A stretch of DNA of 64,000 bases from Paralithodes platypus (taxonomy: Eukaryota; Arthropoda; Malacostraca; Decapoda; Lithodidae). Positions within the stretch are counted from its first letter, which is position 1; every line of letters begins with the position of its first letter. The position numbers and the translations under genes were made by a program. Below are positions 22,759-33,394 of the stretch, piece after piece. The notes under the pieces were generated by a model. That model saw only the letters and a program-made list of their open reading frames with translations, had not been told where the DNA came from and ran no database searches. The stretch spans positions 2,520,371 through 2,584,370 of the forward strand of contig CM064506.1 of the NCBI GenBank assembly GCA_032716605.1, in the 5' to 3' direction.

Positions 22759-22864
22759 TTAACAGTAGGCCTTCAATAATAGGCGAGCATAATAATCCGA
22801 TGAACTACCGGGATATGTTTTGAGGCTGATGAGACAGAACTTTAGTAAATTGATATGAACTAGA

Positions 22865-23100
22865 TCAATTCAGTTTTAGTTTTACAGAAAAGATATAGGC
22901 ACACGATGCCAGAAACGGTTTAACAGTTGTAAACGTGTTAATTTGGTTGTCGAATGCTCCAGTTAACTCAAGAACGTTTGAGAACTTCAAGGTTACGGTA
23001 AGCTAGATAAGCATATGAATGAAATGGGTTGGGTGAGATATATACTTTGTGCGAGCGGCTGGCCTTCTGCAGACTACCATTATCTTAAGTGCTTATGGTA
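22865..23100 (+). pseudogene. CR1-like LINE extreme 3' fragment
   Basis: AGAAAAGATATAGGCA and GATAAGCATATGAATGAAAT GGGTTGGGTG match the end of the LINE at 6845-6990 (FRKDIGK and DKHMDEKGWV). Its 3' UTR (GGCTGGCCTTCTGCAGAC) follows, with a decayed octamer tail. Confidence 0.75.
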
Positions 23101-23915
23101 TCATATGGATATTAGTGACCCAACACGACAATGGTACGTAGGCCTATGCACACCATTATAGGGTCAAATCGGGAGTATGACCAGGCAACGAAAATATTGA
23201 GACAATGCGTAGCCCACAGTATTAAGGTTGAGATTGACTAGTGTGCGAGCATAAGAGCACAGAATGAAGACCATACAAGAAATGCTTGTAGTGCACCTGT
23301 ACGGCTTTATTACGGTACAACACAGAGCAATCAGAAGCACCAACATATATTACACACCCCAGGCAGGATAGGCCTATATAACAGCCCTACCGTACACTCC
23401 AGGACACAAATCCAGGCCAATTGTTATTGAATAGTTGATCAGGTGAATTGAGAATTTCATTCCAAACTACACCCCTATGCCTTACAATTCCAGCTTTAAT
23501 TTTGCTTCCATAGACCAACGTAAATTACGGTACCGGTAACCGTGAATAAAGAAGAAACTTACCCGGGCGACAGTACGTAAAGTACCAAGTGAAGAGCGAC
23601 TCCAGAGACTATCATTAGCAAACGGTGATACAGCAAGACAGGGTGGGAAAGAACCAGTGATACTGCACCACAATAAATTGGCAGATCAATGATGCAGCAG
23701 TACCGTACTGGTACCCACACGTAATTTTATATTTCCACCACGGTTATAACAGTATAGGTATCGTATGGTACGAACACCACAAAAGTATATTACCGTCATT
23801 ACGGTAATAATATTACTGTACCGGACCATTGTATCAAATAAGGGTACTGGTATCAGTGTAGCAGGAAACTCAACCCCCCAAGCCCCCTTACTGAAGTTCA
23901 AAGTTATTTGAGCTC
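23101..23915. other. Intron 1 sequence; one possible short exon-like block
   Basis: 23563-23662 on minus is bounded by a possible acceptor (GGTGCAG) and a good donor (GTAAGT) and is open in two frames. Neither frame joins receptor exon 2 in phase with an ATG, and no domain is recognised. The remainder is GTACCGGTA-rich DNA. Confidence 0.3.
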
Positions 23916-23917
23916 AA

Positions 23918-24178
23918 TCCCCCCCCCCCCCCCCCCCCCCGGGGGACGTGGCCTGGGCTTCTATTTTCCCTGGGGGTGGGGGTATTAAAGCATAAATCCC
24001 CCCACCCCCACTCGTCTTGGCCACTTTCCCCCACCCATGCATAGGAATCATAGCATAAATCCCCCCACCCCCACTCCTCTTGGCCACTTTCCCCCACCCA
24101 TACATAGGAATCATAGCATAAATCACCACACCCCCACTCCTCTTGGCCACTTTCCCCCACCCATACATAGGAATCATT
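23918..24178. repeat. C-run and three copies of a 63-bp repeat
   Basis: A run of about 22 C (23919-23940) is followed by units starting CATAAATC at 23991, 24054 and 24117 with CCCCACTCCTCTTGGCCACT and CCCACCCATACATAGGAATC. The 63-bp period gives open frames that are not genes. Confidence 0.9.
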
Positions 24179-24381
24179 AGTTTACATAGGCATACCGGTA
24201 ATTACTTTATTGTTGGTATGTTGGATACACGAATTAAATATTTTAATTTATTTCACACTTTGATTTAGTTTGTAACTTTGTGTACGGTACCGTAGATCCA
24301 AGGCAAACACGTGTGCCACCATTCATAATAAGATTCCCTAAACTCATCCTGATCCTGATCTGACTTGACCTAACCTAACCA

Positions 24382-25093
24382 ACCTACTATGGGTTTCAGA
24401 GGCCGTGTGGCATCGTTTTTCGGGAATAACTTATTAACAAACAGTTGGATCAGTATGATATTTTGACACAGCTTTTTTCACACCGTCCCCTATTTTTTGT
24501 CAATATAGTGCATTACCAAAAGTGTAGAAATAAGCCACTTGTCCCTGTGTCATGAGGTTAAAGTCGCACATTAATGACTAAGAAACGGACACGGCTACCG
24601 TGGCTTACTTGTGAGAACCACTAAACCATTATTGCTCCTCCATCAAACAGGTACCGGTAGTTATCAGCCACCACCCAATCCTATTATCGCCTTTAAATTC
24701 ATGTAATCTGTCAATATCAAGTATAAATATACAAGCAGTATGTATTTTTGTATATTTATACTTGATATTGACAGATTACTTGAACTTAAAGGCGATAATA
24801 GGGTTGGTGGTGGCTGATAACTACCTGTTTGATGGAGGAGCAATAATAGTTTGGTGGTTCTCACAGGTAAGCCATGGTAGCCGTGTCCGTTTCTTAGTAA
24901 TTAATGTGCGACTTTAACCTCATGACACATGGACAAGTGGCTTATTTCTACACTTTTGGTAATGCACTATAATGACAAAAATTAGGGGACGGTGTGAAAA
25001 AAGCTGTGTCAAAATACCATACTGATCCAACTGTTTGTTAATAAGTTATTCCCGAAAAACGATGCCACACGGCCTCTGAAACCCATAGTAGGT
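24382..25093. mobile_element. Near-perfect 0.7-kb palindrome (foldback element)
   Basis: The left arm is 24382-24734 and the right arm 24748-25093, with a spacer of only 13 bp (24735-24747). The arms begin ACCTACTATGGGTTTCAGAG and differ by few substitutions and a short GGTACCGGTAG/AACTACC difference. No coding capacity was seen. CCTAACCTAACC lies just outside on the left, and the G-rich minisatellite starts directly at the right end. Confidence 0.92.
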
Positions 25094-25104
25094 GGGGGGG
25101 AAGG

Positions 25105-25970
25105 GGATGTCAAGGAGGGATGGGGCATGTCATTGTCAAGGGAGGAGGGAGGGAGCATGTCATTGTCAAGGAAGGGGGAAAGGATCATGTTATTGTCAAG
25201 GAAGGGGGGAGGGATCATGTTATTGTCAAGGAAGGAGGGAGGGAGCATGTTATTGTCAAGGAAGGAGGGAGGGATCATGTTATTGTCAAGGAAGGGGGGA
25301 GGGAGCATGTTATTGGCAAGGAAGGGGGGAAGAAGCATGTCATTGTCAAGGAAGGAGGGAGGGATCATGTTATTGTCAAGGAAGGGGGGAGGGATCATGT
25401 TATTGTCAAGGAAGGAGGGAGGGATCATGTTATTGTCAAGGAAGGAGGGAGGGATCATGTTATTGTCAAGGAAGGAGGGAGGGATCATGTTATTGTCAAG
25501 GAAGGAGGGAGGGATCATGTTATTGTCAAGGAAGGGGGGAGGGAGCATGTCATTGTCAAGGAAGGAGGGAGGGATCATGTTATTGTCAAGGAAGGGGGAG
25601 GGATCATGTTATTTTCAAGGAAGGAGGGAGGGATCATGTTATTGTCAAGGAAGGGGGAAGGGATCATGTTATTGTCAAGGAAGGGGGAAGGGATCATGTT
25701 ATTGTCAAAGAAGGGGGGAGGGATCATGTTATTGTCAAGGAAGGAGGGAGGGATCATGTTATTGTCAAGGAAGGAGGGAGGGAGCATGTTATTGTCAAGG
25801 AAGGGGGGAGGGAGCATGTTATTGTCAAGGAAGGGGGGAGGAAGCATGTCATTGTCAAGGAAGGAGGGAGGGATCATGTTATTGTCAAGGAAGGGGGGAG
25901 GGAGCATGTCATTGTCAAGGAAGGAGGGATGGATCATGTCATTGTCAAGGGAGGAGGGATGGGGTGCCGG
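25105..25970. repeat. 30-bp purine-rich minisatellite, about 28 copies
   Basis: The unit is GGAGGGATCATGTTATTGTC plus AAGGAAGGAG. Copies alternate among a few variant bases (GAGCATGTC versus GATCATGTT). A one-base loss near 25589 shifts all frames. The period divisible by three creates open frames on both strands; these are repeat artefacts. Confidence 0.95.
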
Positions 25971-26019
25971 TAATTAATTGTTAAGGTTGGAGAGGGGGGT
26001 GTCTCTCAAGGGACAAAAT

Positions 26020-27640
26020 GGCTGATGGGGCATGTCTTTGTCAAGGGAGAGGGGGTGGGGCACGTCTGTCAAGGGGGGTGGGGCATGTCATGATTGTCAA
26101 AGGGGAAGGGGTGGGGCATGTCTGTCAAAGGGGGAGGGGGGTGGGGCATGTCTGTCAAAGGGAGAGGGGGTGGGGCATGTCTTGTCAAGGGGGGAGGGGA
26201 TGGGGAATATCTTTGTTAAGGGGGGAGGGGGTGGGGCATATCTTTGTCAAGGGGGGAGGGGGTGGGGCATGTCTTTGTCAAGGGGGGAGGGGGTGGGGCA
26301 TGTCTTGTCAAGGGGGGAGGGGGTGGGGCATGTCTTTGTCAAGGGGGGAGAGGGGATGGGGCATGTCTTTGTTAAGGGGGGGGGAGGGATGGGGCAGTCT
26401 TTGTTATGGGGGGGAGGGGATGGGGTATGTCTTTGTTAAGGGGGGAGAGGGGGTGTCTTTGTTAACGGGGGAGAGGGGGCATGTCTTTGTTAAGGGGGGA
26501 GAGGGGGGCATTGTCATTTGTTAAGGGGGGAGAGGGGTGGGGGGATCCCATTGTCAAGGGGGGGGATCCATTGTCAAGGGGGGGGGGGGGGTATCCCATT
26601 GTCAAGGGGGAGGGGAATGGGTTGGGGAATGTCTCTGTCAATGTCATGTCTTTCTTAAGGGGGGAGAGGGGGCATGTCTTTGTTAAGGGGGGAGAGGGGG
26701 TGTCTTTGTTAACGGGGGAGAGGGGGCATGTCTTTCTTAAGGGGAGGAGAGGGGCATGTCTTTCTTAAGGGGGGAGAGGGGGGCATGTCTTTGTTAAGGG
26801 GGGGAGAGGGGGCATGTCTTTGTTAAGGGGGGGAGAGGGGGCATGTCTTTGTTAAGGGGGGGAGAGGGGGGCATGTTTTTGTTGAGGGGGGAGAGGGGGC
26901 ATGTCTTTCTTAAGGGGGGAGAGGGGGGCATGTCTTTGTTAAGGGGGAGAGGGGCATGTCTTTGTTAAGGGGAGAGAGGGGGGCATGCCATTGTCAAGGG
27001 GGAGGGGGCATGTCATTGTCAAAGAGGGAGGGGGGCATGTCATTGTCAAGGAGGGAGGAGGGCATGTCATTGTCAAAGAGGGAGGGGGCATGTCATTGTC
27101 AAAGAGGGAGGGGGCATGTCATTGTCAAGGAGGGAGGAGGCATGTTATTATCAAGGGATGGGGTATCCCATTGTCAAGGAGGAGGAGGGGGATCTCATTG
27201 TCAAGGGGAGGGGGGTATCCCATTGTCAAGGGGGGGGGGTATCCCATTGTCAAGGGGGGCGGGGTATCCCATTGTCAAGGGGGGCGGGGTATCCCATTGT
27301 CAAGGGTGGGGGGGTATCCCATTGTCAAGGGTGGGGGGTATCCCATTGTCAAGGGTGGGGGGGTATCCCATTGTCAAGGGTGGGGGGGTATCCCATTGTC
27401 AAGGGTGGGGGGTATCCCATTGTCAAGGGTGGGGGGTATCCCATTGTCAAGGGGGGGGGGGGTATCCCATTGTCAAGGGTGGGGGTATCCCATTGTCAAG
27501 GGGGGGGGGTATCCCATTGTCAAGGGGGGGGGAATCCCATTGTCAAGGGGGGGGGATCCCATTGTCAAGGGGGAGGGGAATGGGTTGGGGAATGTCTCTG
27601 TCAAGGGGGGATGGGTTGGTGCGTATCTTTGACACGTGAG
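26020..27640. repeat. G-rich minisatellites with 22-30-bp units
   Basis: Successive sub-arrays follow each other: GGGGCATGTCTTTGTCAAGG types (26020-26500), GGGGGCATGTCTTTGTTAAG types (26500-26980), GGGCATGTCATTGTCAAAGA types (26990-27150) and ATCCCATTGTCAAGGGTGGG types (27155-27600). All share ATTGTCAAGG or its variant with the array at 25105, so they are one evolving family. Many units carry runs of four or more G. Confidence 0.92.
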
Positions 27641-27659
27641 GCGACTGTCATTATATTAA

Positions 27660-27882
27660 CCCTTTCAGTATTAAAGGGCCCGATATTCCTTTCATTCCGG
27701 ATATAATTAGGCGATTTTATTAAGTTTGGGAAGGACTTTTGGACTCTTGGAAGTCAGAGGAATCGAGGTACCGGTAGGCTATACTCTAACATTGAATCCT
27801 AGAGGGCCTTCAGTTTCAGAAGCTGAGTAAAATCATCTAATGATAGCCAGAAATTCAAGAAACTCTTCTTGGTACGGAAAGG
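27660..27882. mobile_element. Family A MITE, copy 5 (diverged)
   Basis: TTAA is at 27656-27659, then CCCTTTCAGTATTAAAGGGC; inner AATCATCTAATGATAGCCAG and TTGGTACGGAAAGG mark the right half. The right TTAA is not preserved. Confidence 0.7.
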
Positions 27883-28359
27883 TGACTTTTAGAGCTAACT
27901 TATTGAAGTTAGCTACAGCATGTGAAAAATACCTGCCGCAAGAAACAATAAATATAATGTAAAACAAAATAGTTATGTAAGAACACTGGCAAAGTGGCAA
28001 TTCCAATAGGCCTAGCGTGTTTCGAAATTGCCACGAGTCAGATTACGAAAATGCCTCAGTAGGCCATGACTTATTCGGAATAGGCCTATCTGACTTTTAG
28101 GTGTGATAGTGAATTTAGCAACTAGGCCTATTATATTTATTTATAGGCCTACCGGTATATATATATATTGGTCTTCAAATAGGCTAGTGGTTTTACATAC
28201 TGGTACATAATAATACGGACAAAATCAATACTGTACTCTTACATCATTAGCCTATGCTGTAATCAAACCTGAAAATGTGTCCCTGACAAGTGACAACAGA
28301 CAATCATTTATAACAGAGTGCTGGCAAACCGTCAACTAACATGACAGGGGGTGCATTTC
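27883..28359. other. Intron 1, TAGGCCTA-rich
   Basis: No feature apart from dense AGGCCTA palindromes (28010-28160). Confidence 0.4.
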
Positions 28360-28575
28360 ATCCCTTCACTACGATGACGTCCTTTTGCAATTAATTCTGG
28401 CTATCAATAGAGGATTTTATTAAGCTTAGAGAGTCTGTGGAAGGATAATCGAGATATAATTTAAGCTTTTAATTGCTTGGTGACAAAGAGGTCCTTCCTA
28501 AACCGAGTCAAAATATATAATAGGCCTAGGCCTAATAACCAGCATAAGATTAAAGTGAGTCATCGTGTTGAAGGG
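28360..28575. mobile_element. Family A MITE, copy 6 (diverged)
   Basis: It runs from CCCTTCACTACGATGACGTC to TGTTGAAGGG; the inner TTCTGGCTAT, GATTTTATTAAGCTTAG and ACCAGCATAAG blocks are in family A order. The flanking TTAA sites have mutated. Confidence 0.68.
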
Positions 28576-29180
28576 TAAATATTACGTAACGGTATGAAAA
28601 ATATATTAGTTTACCTGACCTTATTTATTAGGCCTAATCAAAATAGGATTATGGTAGTCTAGAACTTCTAGAAGATCCCTAAACTCTCAAGTCTCAATTG
28701 TAACTCATCGAGCTCTAGAGTCGAGGGCTGAAGCAAACGGGCTGAACATTTCTAGCCTAAACCTAATCCCTTTAAATGGTTTAAAAATGGTAGAAATGTC
28801 AGCTCGTCATAATTAATTTGATTTACAAGATATTTGGGGTCAAAATGTCGAAGTTCGTATAAGAAATAGAGTTAAAGTCGGTTAACGATCCCGAGAAAAG
28901 TAAAATAGGCCTAGGCCTAGCCCATTAAACTTTCGGTTCAATATTATTTTAATACCACGAATTTTGTTGATATATTTGAAGATAAATATTGAATCTAGGC
29001 TATATGCTCTAATGATCATAAGAACATTTGTTTTAACCCTCGGCAAAACCTAATAAAAAAGTATGGTACTAAAAATTTATTTTTCGTAACAAGGTTGTCA
29101 ATACGGTACCGGTACTTCCAGTTATCGATAGCTCTAAAGATCATATGAAAATGTGTTAAACCCTCAGAAAAACCGAATAT
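28576..29180. other. Intron 1, with a duplicated short repeat
   Basis: The block AAAAAGTATGGTACTAA...TTTCGTAACAAGGTTGTCAATAC occurs at 29056-29105 and again around the MITE at 29189-29607. Otherwise no feature was recognised. Confidence 0.5.
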
Positions 29181-29188
29181 AAAAGTAT

Positions 29189-29607
29189 GGTCAATATACA
29201 GGAGGCGCTACAATATAGGTAGCAAAATTATAATGGTAGTTTTGGGTTCCTATCATCATATGCTTCATTTCTATATACTTTTTATCCCCGGGAAAAAAAC
29301 AAAAAATCTTGGGTTTTTTATGTTTTTCTTGGATTTTTTTTTTTTTTTTTTTATTAACCTAACCAAAAAACCTAACCTAACCTAACCTAAATATATTTGG
29401 GGGCTATTAGGTTAGGTTAGGTTAGGTTTTTTGGTTAGGTTAATGACCAAAACAAAAAAACCCAAGAAAATAAATGAAAAATCCCAAGATTTTTTTCTTT
29501 TTTCCCGGGGATAAAAAGTATATAGAAATGAAGCATATGATGATAGGAACCCAAAACTACCATTAGAATTTTGCTACCTATATTGTAGCGCCTCCTGTAT
29601 ATTGACC
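29189..29607. mobile_element. hAT-like MITE, 419 bp, long inverted ends, 8-bp target duplication
   Basis: AAAAGTAT is duplicated at 29181-29188 and 29608-29615. The arms begin GGTCAATATACAGGAGGCGC and remain complementary for about 150 bp each; the centre has CCTAACCTAACC and its inverse. The uninterrupted version of the target is seen at 29056-29105, which confirms the insertion boundaries. Confidence 0.92.
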
Positions 29608-29615
29608 AAAAGTAT

Positions 29616-30669
29616 GGTACTAACATTTAATTTTCGTAACAAGGTTGTCAATACCGTACATTCCCATTATCAATGTACAGTACAATCAAAGCTGAAGATT
29701 GCAGAGTAAACACCGTAGACTACATCGACTTTCTTTCACCTTCCTATAATCGACAGCCATTTTTTTTTTTTTTTTACTAAGGGATTAGTACTCAACCAGC
29801 GGGGGTGTGGGGGCAGCAGCCCCCACCCATAATACTAGGTTAGATTAGGTAAGGTTGTTAGGTTAGGCTAATGTCTTTTCAAATCACTATCGGGGGGCGT
29901 CTCAACATCGATCGATAGGCCTAATGGGGAAAATAAGTTTTCCCGAGATTTCTAATTAATTACAAACATTAGGCCTATATATTGATGCAAATGAACAATT
30001 TTGTTTATAAAAAACACTCGGAAAATTCGTGGTAGGACTAGCCTAGGCTATTAGGCTAAAATAAAAAAAATCCAAACTTTCTAAACATTTGTAGATGTGG
30101 ATATCAGCAAACAGGCCGCCAGCTATTCCCACTTTCACGAAGCTTGCGCCTTGGGAAAATGTTCATAATGACTCGAATAAAATGTTAATCCAACGTAAAT
30201 TAAGCTATAGCCTAGGCCTATATCAACGTAGATTAAATGTGAAAGTATTTGTCCAAGATAAAATAAGTCCACACCAACAGCGACATAGCGAGGTAAGAGT
30301 TAAAAGACAATATAAACAAAAAAGCTCAAGGTGGTAAACAGGTGATAATCATGTATGTAAACAAAGGTGAAATTCCTGACCGTTTTCACTCCCTCCCAGC
30401 ACACATCGGCACAGCACTATTATTTGTGTATATATATATTTTTCTTGTATGGTTCTCTCTGTGAGAGACTCCGCAGTGAACGGTAAATGTAACCCAGTTC
30501 ATTTCCGTGTTCCCACCGTAAACAACTCTCACCTACCACCAAACCACTTTTACATTCGATTCGACTGGCTTAGCACTGGTTGGAAATCTCAAATCTGGCT
30601 GGGGAATTGGTGGTTTGACTTCATATTATCATTCACACGGCACTGTTGAACCCTTGGCGTATACTTTAC
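29616..30669. other. Proximal intron 1, no recognised feature
   Basis: It contains a T-run (29760-29775), a TTAGGTTAGG-type stretch (29831-29870) and AGGCCTA palindromes (29910-30220). Open frames at 30095-30337 and 30449-30649 (plus) show no family resemblance. Confidence 0.4.
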
Positions 30670-30691
30670 CTAAACAGATTGATCTACGCAT
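30670..30691 (-). CDS. Class B scavenger receptor (CD36 family), coding exon 1
   Basis: Read on the minus strand, the start codon at 30691-30689 has A at -3 and G at -1. It encodes MRRSICL plus one base. The donor GTAAAG occupies 30669-30664. The single leftover base G joins the first two bases (GC) of the exon at 5301 to make glycine, so the frame continues directly into the hydrophobic anchor. Residues 1-8 are the short basic cytoplasmic tail typical of CD36 proteins. Cys6 and Cys9 are possible palmitoylation sites by analogy with CD36. Assignment of this exon rests on phase, start context and a promoter just upstream, not on sequence conservation, so it is strong inference rather than proof. 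The intron that follows is 25.4 kb (5302-30669) and holds most of the transposons described in the left half of the window. Confidence 0.6.
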
Positions 30692-30785
30692 CTTGTTTGT
30701 GTTCCTTATTACTAAATCTATCACAGTTCACGAGATAAAACTGACGACATCCTCCCACCACAAGCTCCCAACACACACTGAGCGG
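30692..30785 (-). promoter_or_regulatory. Putative core promoter and 5' leader of the scavenger receptor gene (Inr + DPE)
   Basis: On the minus strand CGCTCAGTGTG at about 30784-30774 carries an arthropod-type initiator (TCAGT, A+1 at 30779). GGATGT starts exactly at +28 (30752) and fits the DPE consensus RGWYV. There is no TATA box. Upstream (30780-30840) the DNA is locally GC- and CpG-rich. The predicted leader of 88 nt contains a 9-codon upstream ORF (ATG at 30750, stop ending at 30721) before the main ATG at 30691. Spacing and orientation fit the exon below; no transcript evidence is available. Confidence 0.5.
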
Positions 30786-31237
30786 TGAGCGGCGACTGGC
30801 GAGCGCTGCGAGTCGATTTCGAAGTGACGGAAGTCGAGTGAGGTTTGGGAATGGAGAGTTACCAAGTGTGTGTAGCATATACCGCTAGATTAGATGTAAA
30901 GTAGTAAGATATTAAATGATGCAGAATATTGCTAGAATGTTGCACAATCACTCTTAAAAAAACCCTCATACATCCAGAAAACAACAACATTCATGTAGCT
31001 AGATATCAACAACTGACGCTAGATCCAAGTAAATAATATATAAATCTACCAATAAAGTAACTATTAGCACCACTGAATGGAGAAACTCAAGGTGATCTCG
31101 GTATTTGCTGATTCGGCAGAACATCTCTTTATTTCAAGTTTTTGCAATGCATTGAACTAATCGTACAATATAACGGTACAGCTACTCTTCTGTTCCTTGA
31201 CCAAAACATTGATAAATAACAACAATAATTATAGTCT
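30786..31237. other. Upstream region of the putative promoter
   Basis: CpG-rich for about 60 bp (30780-30840, GAGCGGCGACTGGCGAGCGC), then AT-rich. No upstream gene was identified. Confidence 0.4.
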
Positions 31238-31625
31238 ATTTTTTTCCAGCTGATGGTAAATTGCTATATTACTATCTTGGTTACTCAGCTATGACGTTGA
31301 TTTTGTAGCGAAATGTGTTGAGCAGTAGACATCGATATTTAGCAGAATTACCAGCTAAAATACGGTTGTAGCACATCTATAAATACATACAACCCAATTC
31401 ATCATACTTTCTATCCACCAGAAATCTACATTATTATTGCATTTCTGTTTTATAGCGATGTTCACGGCTCTAACTTCCTTATAGCCTGAAATTAGCAAGT
31501 GGTCAATTAAGAAAACTTTGCATTTATACGACAGAGAGACATAGTAGTTTCATATTTGTCCATTAAGTATCGATAAATTAGTTGCTAAGGTATACAATTT
31601 ACCCTCAGCTGGAAAAAAACAAACT
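31238..31625. mobile_element. Family E element, expanded copy 3
   Basis: The left end TTTTTTTCCAGCTGATGGTA and right end ACCCTCAGCTGGAAAAAAAC are inverted. Inner GCATTTATACGACAGAGAG and TATCGATAAATTAGTTGCTA are as in other E copies. At about 388 bp it is longer than the others. Confidence 0.7.
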
Positions 31626-31945
31626 TTTATTATAGTATGCCGGTTGTAACTGAAAGGATGTAATTTCATGTTTTAGTAAATTTATAGTACTGTAATATAA
31701 TCGCCAGACCAGACCAGATGGCTCGCCAGCAGTGGTTGTGACATTTATAAAACGATTCTGACACAATGATGCCAGGTCAGGTCAGGTGAAGGTATTGAGG
31801 GATAAGCCATTACAACAATATTTTGAAACATTCCTGTAACAAAAAAAAAAAAAAAAAAAAAAAAGTCCTAACTTCCACCATATAGCAGTGTACAGTTGCC
31901 CTCATAAGTTCTGTTCCTCGTCATGATCTTACGTATGAAAGTAAT
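31626..31945. other. No recognised feature; A-run
   Basis: An A-run is at 31840-31864. The segment GCCAGACCAGACCAGATGG and GCCAGGTCAGGTCAGGTGAA flanks AT-rich DNA. Confidence 0.35.
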
Positions 31946-32155
31946 GTAGTTCTGTGCCGGTTACGTCTTTTTTTATTTGATTTCAGCTGCATTTAGACGA
32001 TTTTATGAAGCTTAGGAAGGATATTGGGTAGCTAAAACGATTTATTGATTTAGTCTGTAGCCGTTTAATAGGTAGACATTCTTCCTAAACTGAACAAAAT
32101 CGTCTAATAGTAGCCAGAATATAATATATAAATTATATCACCGGTATAGACAGGG
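31946..32155. mobile_element. Family A MITE, copy 7
   Basis: The left end TTCTGTGCCGGTTACGTC lacks its first bases; the right end CACCGGTATAGACAGGG is followed by TTAA (32156-32159), which it shares with the next copy. Confidence 0.8.
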
Positions 32156-32159
32156 TTAA

Positions 32160-32367
32160 CCCCTTCTGTGCCGGTGACGTAATTTTAACATTATTCTGGC
32201 TACAGTTAGACGATTTAGTTCAGTTTATAAAGGGCCTCCAGCAATTAACAGGCTTCGAACTATCACACTTAACCCTTTTTACTACCATAGATCCTTCTTA
32301 AACTGCATAACATCGTCTAAATATAGCTAGAATATATTACAAAAAAACGTCGCCGATACGGAAGAGG
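32160..32367. mobile_element. Family A MITE, copy 8
   Basis: It is preceded by the shared TTAA (32156-32159), starts CCCCTTCTGTGCCGGTGACG and ends GTCGCCGATACGGAAGAGG followed by TTGA. Copies 7 and 8 are directly adjacent. Confidence 0.83.
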
Positions 32368-32515
32368 TTGATATTGTTGGCCTTTGGTAATATAAACGAA
32401 AACATGTTGTGTCATTGAAGAATCTCGTGGTAAAAAATATCAAATCTTGTTTAATTATATGAGGAACCTCCTACCTGCCCAATCTCTGTCTCTCTCTTTG
32501 TCTTAAATGTTTTAA

Positions 32516-32640
32516 CCCACTTCAATACGATAACGCCTTTGTATATACACTAGTAGTATTAAACATCAGACAATTTTATTCGGCTTAAGAAAGACCTTCA
32601 TGAAAATTTATCTCGATAATTAACCTTTTGATTCTCACAC
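32516..32640. mobile_element. Family A MITE, left part only (copy 9)
   Basis: TTAA (32512-32515) and CCCACTTCAATACGATAACG, then AGACAATTTTATTCGGCTTA; it breaks off after AATTAACCTTTTGA. Confidence 0.65.
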
Positions 32641-32860
32641 ATATATATAAATTTTGTTCTTTTTTTACCTGAATACACCCGTTTGATGATGGGTGACACT
32701 GACTGTATACCTATTGGTCCGTACTGAACACAACACCCTTTGTACCCCGTACCCTTAATGGACTCTTCCTAAGTACCACGGTCATAAACAGAACGGAACA
32801 CTATATTTACAACTAAATTATTATAACCTCTACAAGTTGTTTTTATGCAACCTAGATGTA

Positions 32861-33070
32861 CAGTTGGCCTAATAAGTATTGTCTCGGAACCAATTATGTT
32901 TTGACAAATAATTTGTATCATCCATATCTAAAACTTGATTTATTCGTTTAGAGTGAGATATACCAACATCTTCCTACACTTACCCACCCTATTAAAACTC
33001 TGACATACATTTATACAGCACAGAGCGAGCCAAACGTTAAGACAGCTGAGACATGACTTATTAGGTACTG
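32861..33070 (+). mobile_element. Family F MITE (210 bp), copy 1
   Basis: The ends are CAGTTGGCCTAATAAGTATT and, inverted, CAGTACCTAATAAGTCATG. A copy of the same length lies inverted at 42831-43040. CAGT-type ends resemble hAT elements; no target duplication was recognised. Confidence 0.8.
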
Positions 33071-33355
33071 GGCACGGTCTATTTACCATGGTACCGGTAG
33101 TACTGGGGTTCTCGAAAAGGGGCTCCAGTTCTGACGCTATCATTGACTTACAGTGTGCTGGCTTATTAATCCAGAAGGGTTGATAGCCTCTGAAGTCCTA
33201 TCTTAACTAACTTTATATAGTTTTGAACGAACAAGAGGCGCATTCGCAGAGGCCACGTGTTCGACCATTTTTGCGACCGATTCATATGATTGATGGTTAG
33301 ATAAATATAAGCCATAGTGATCATTCATAATCTTGTCAAGGCCCAAACATTTTAC

Positions 33356-33362
33356 TTAAGGG

Positions 33363-33394
<32 letters not shown>

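Noticed and set aside
25092..27706. Long open frames of repetitive Gly/Ser/Cys-rich or Asp-Asn-Met-Pro-rich protein on both strands
   Set aside because: They follow the 30-bp period, which is divisible by three, exist in several frames and both strands at once, and shift at a single indel; repeat artefacts.
30095..30649. Two plus-strand open frames near the promoter
   Set aside because: Short, no domain, composition like surrounding intron; a divergent gene cannot be supported.
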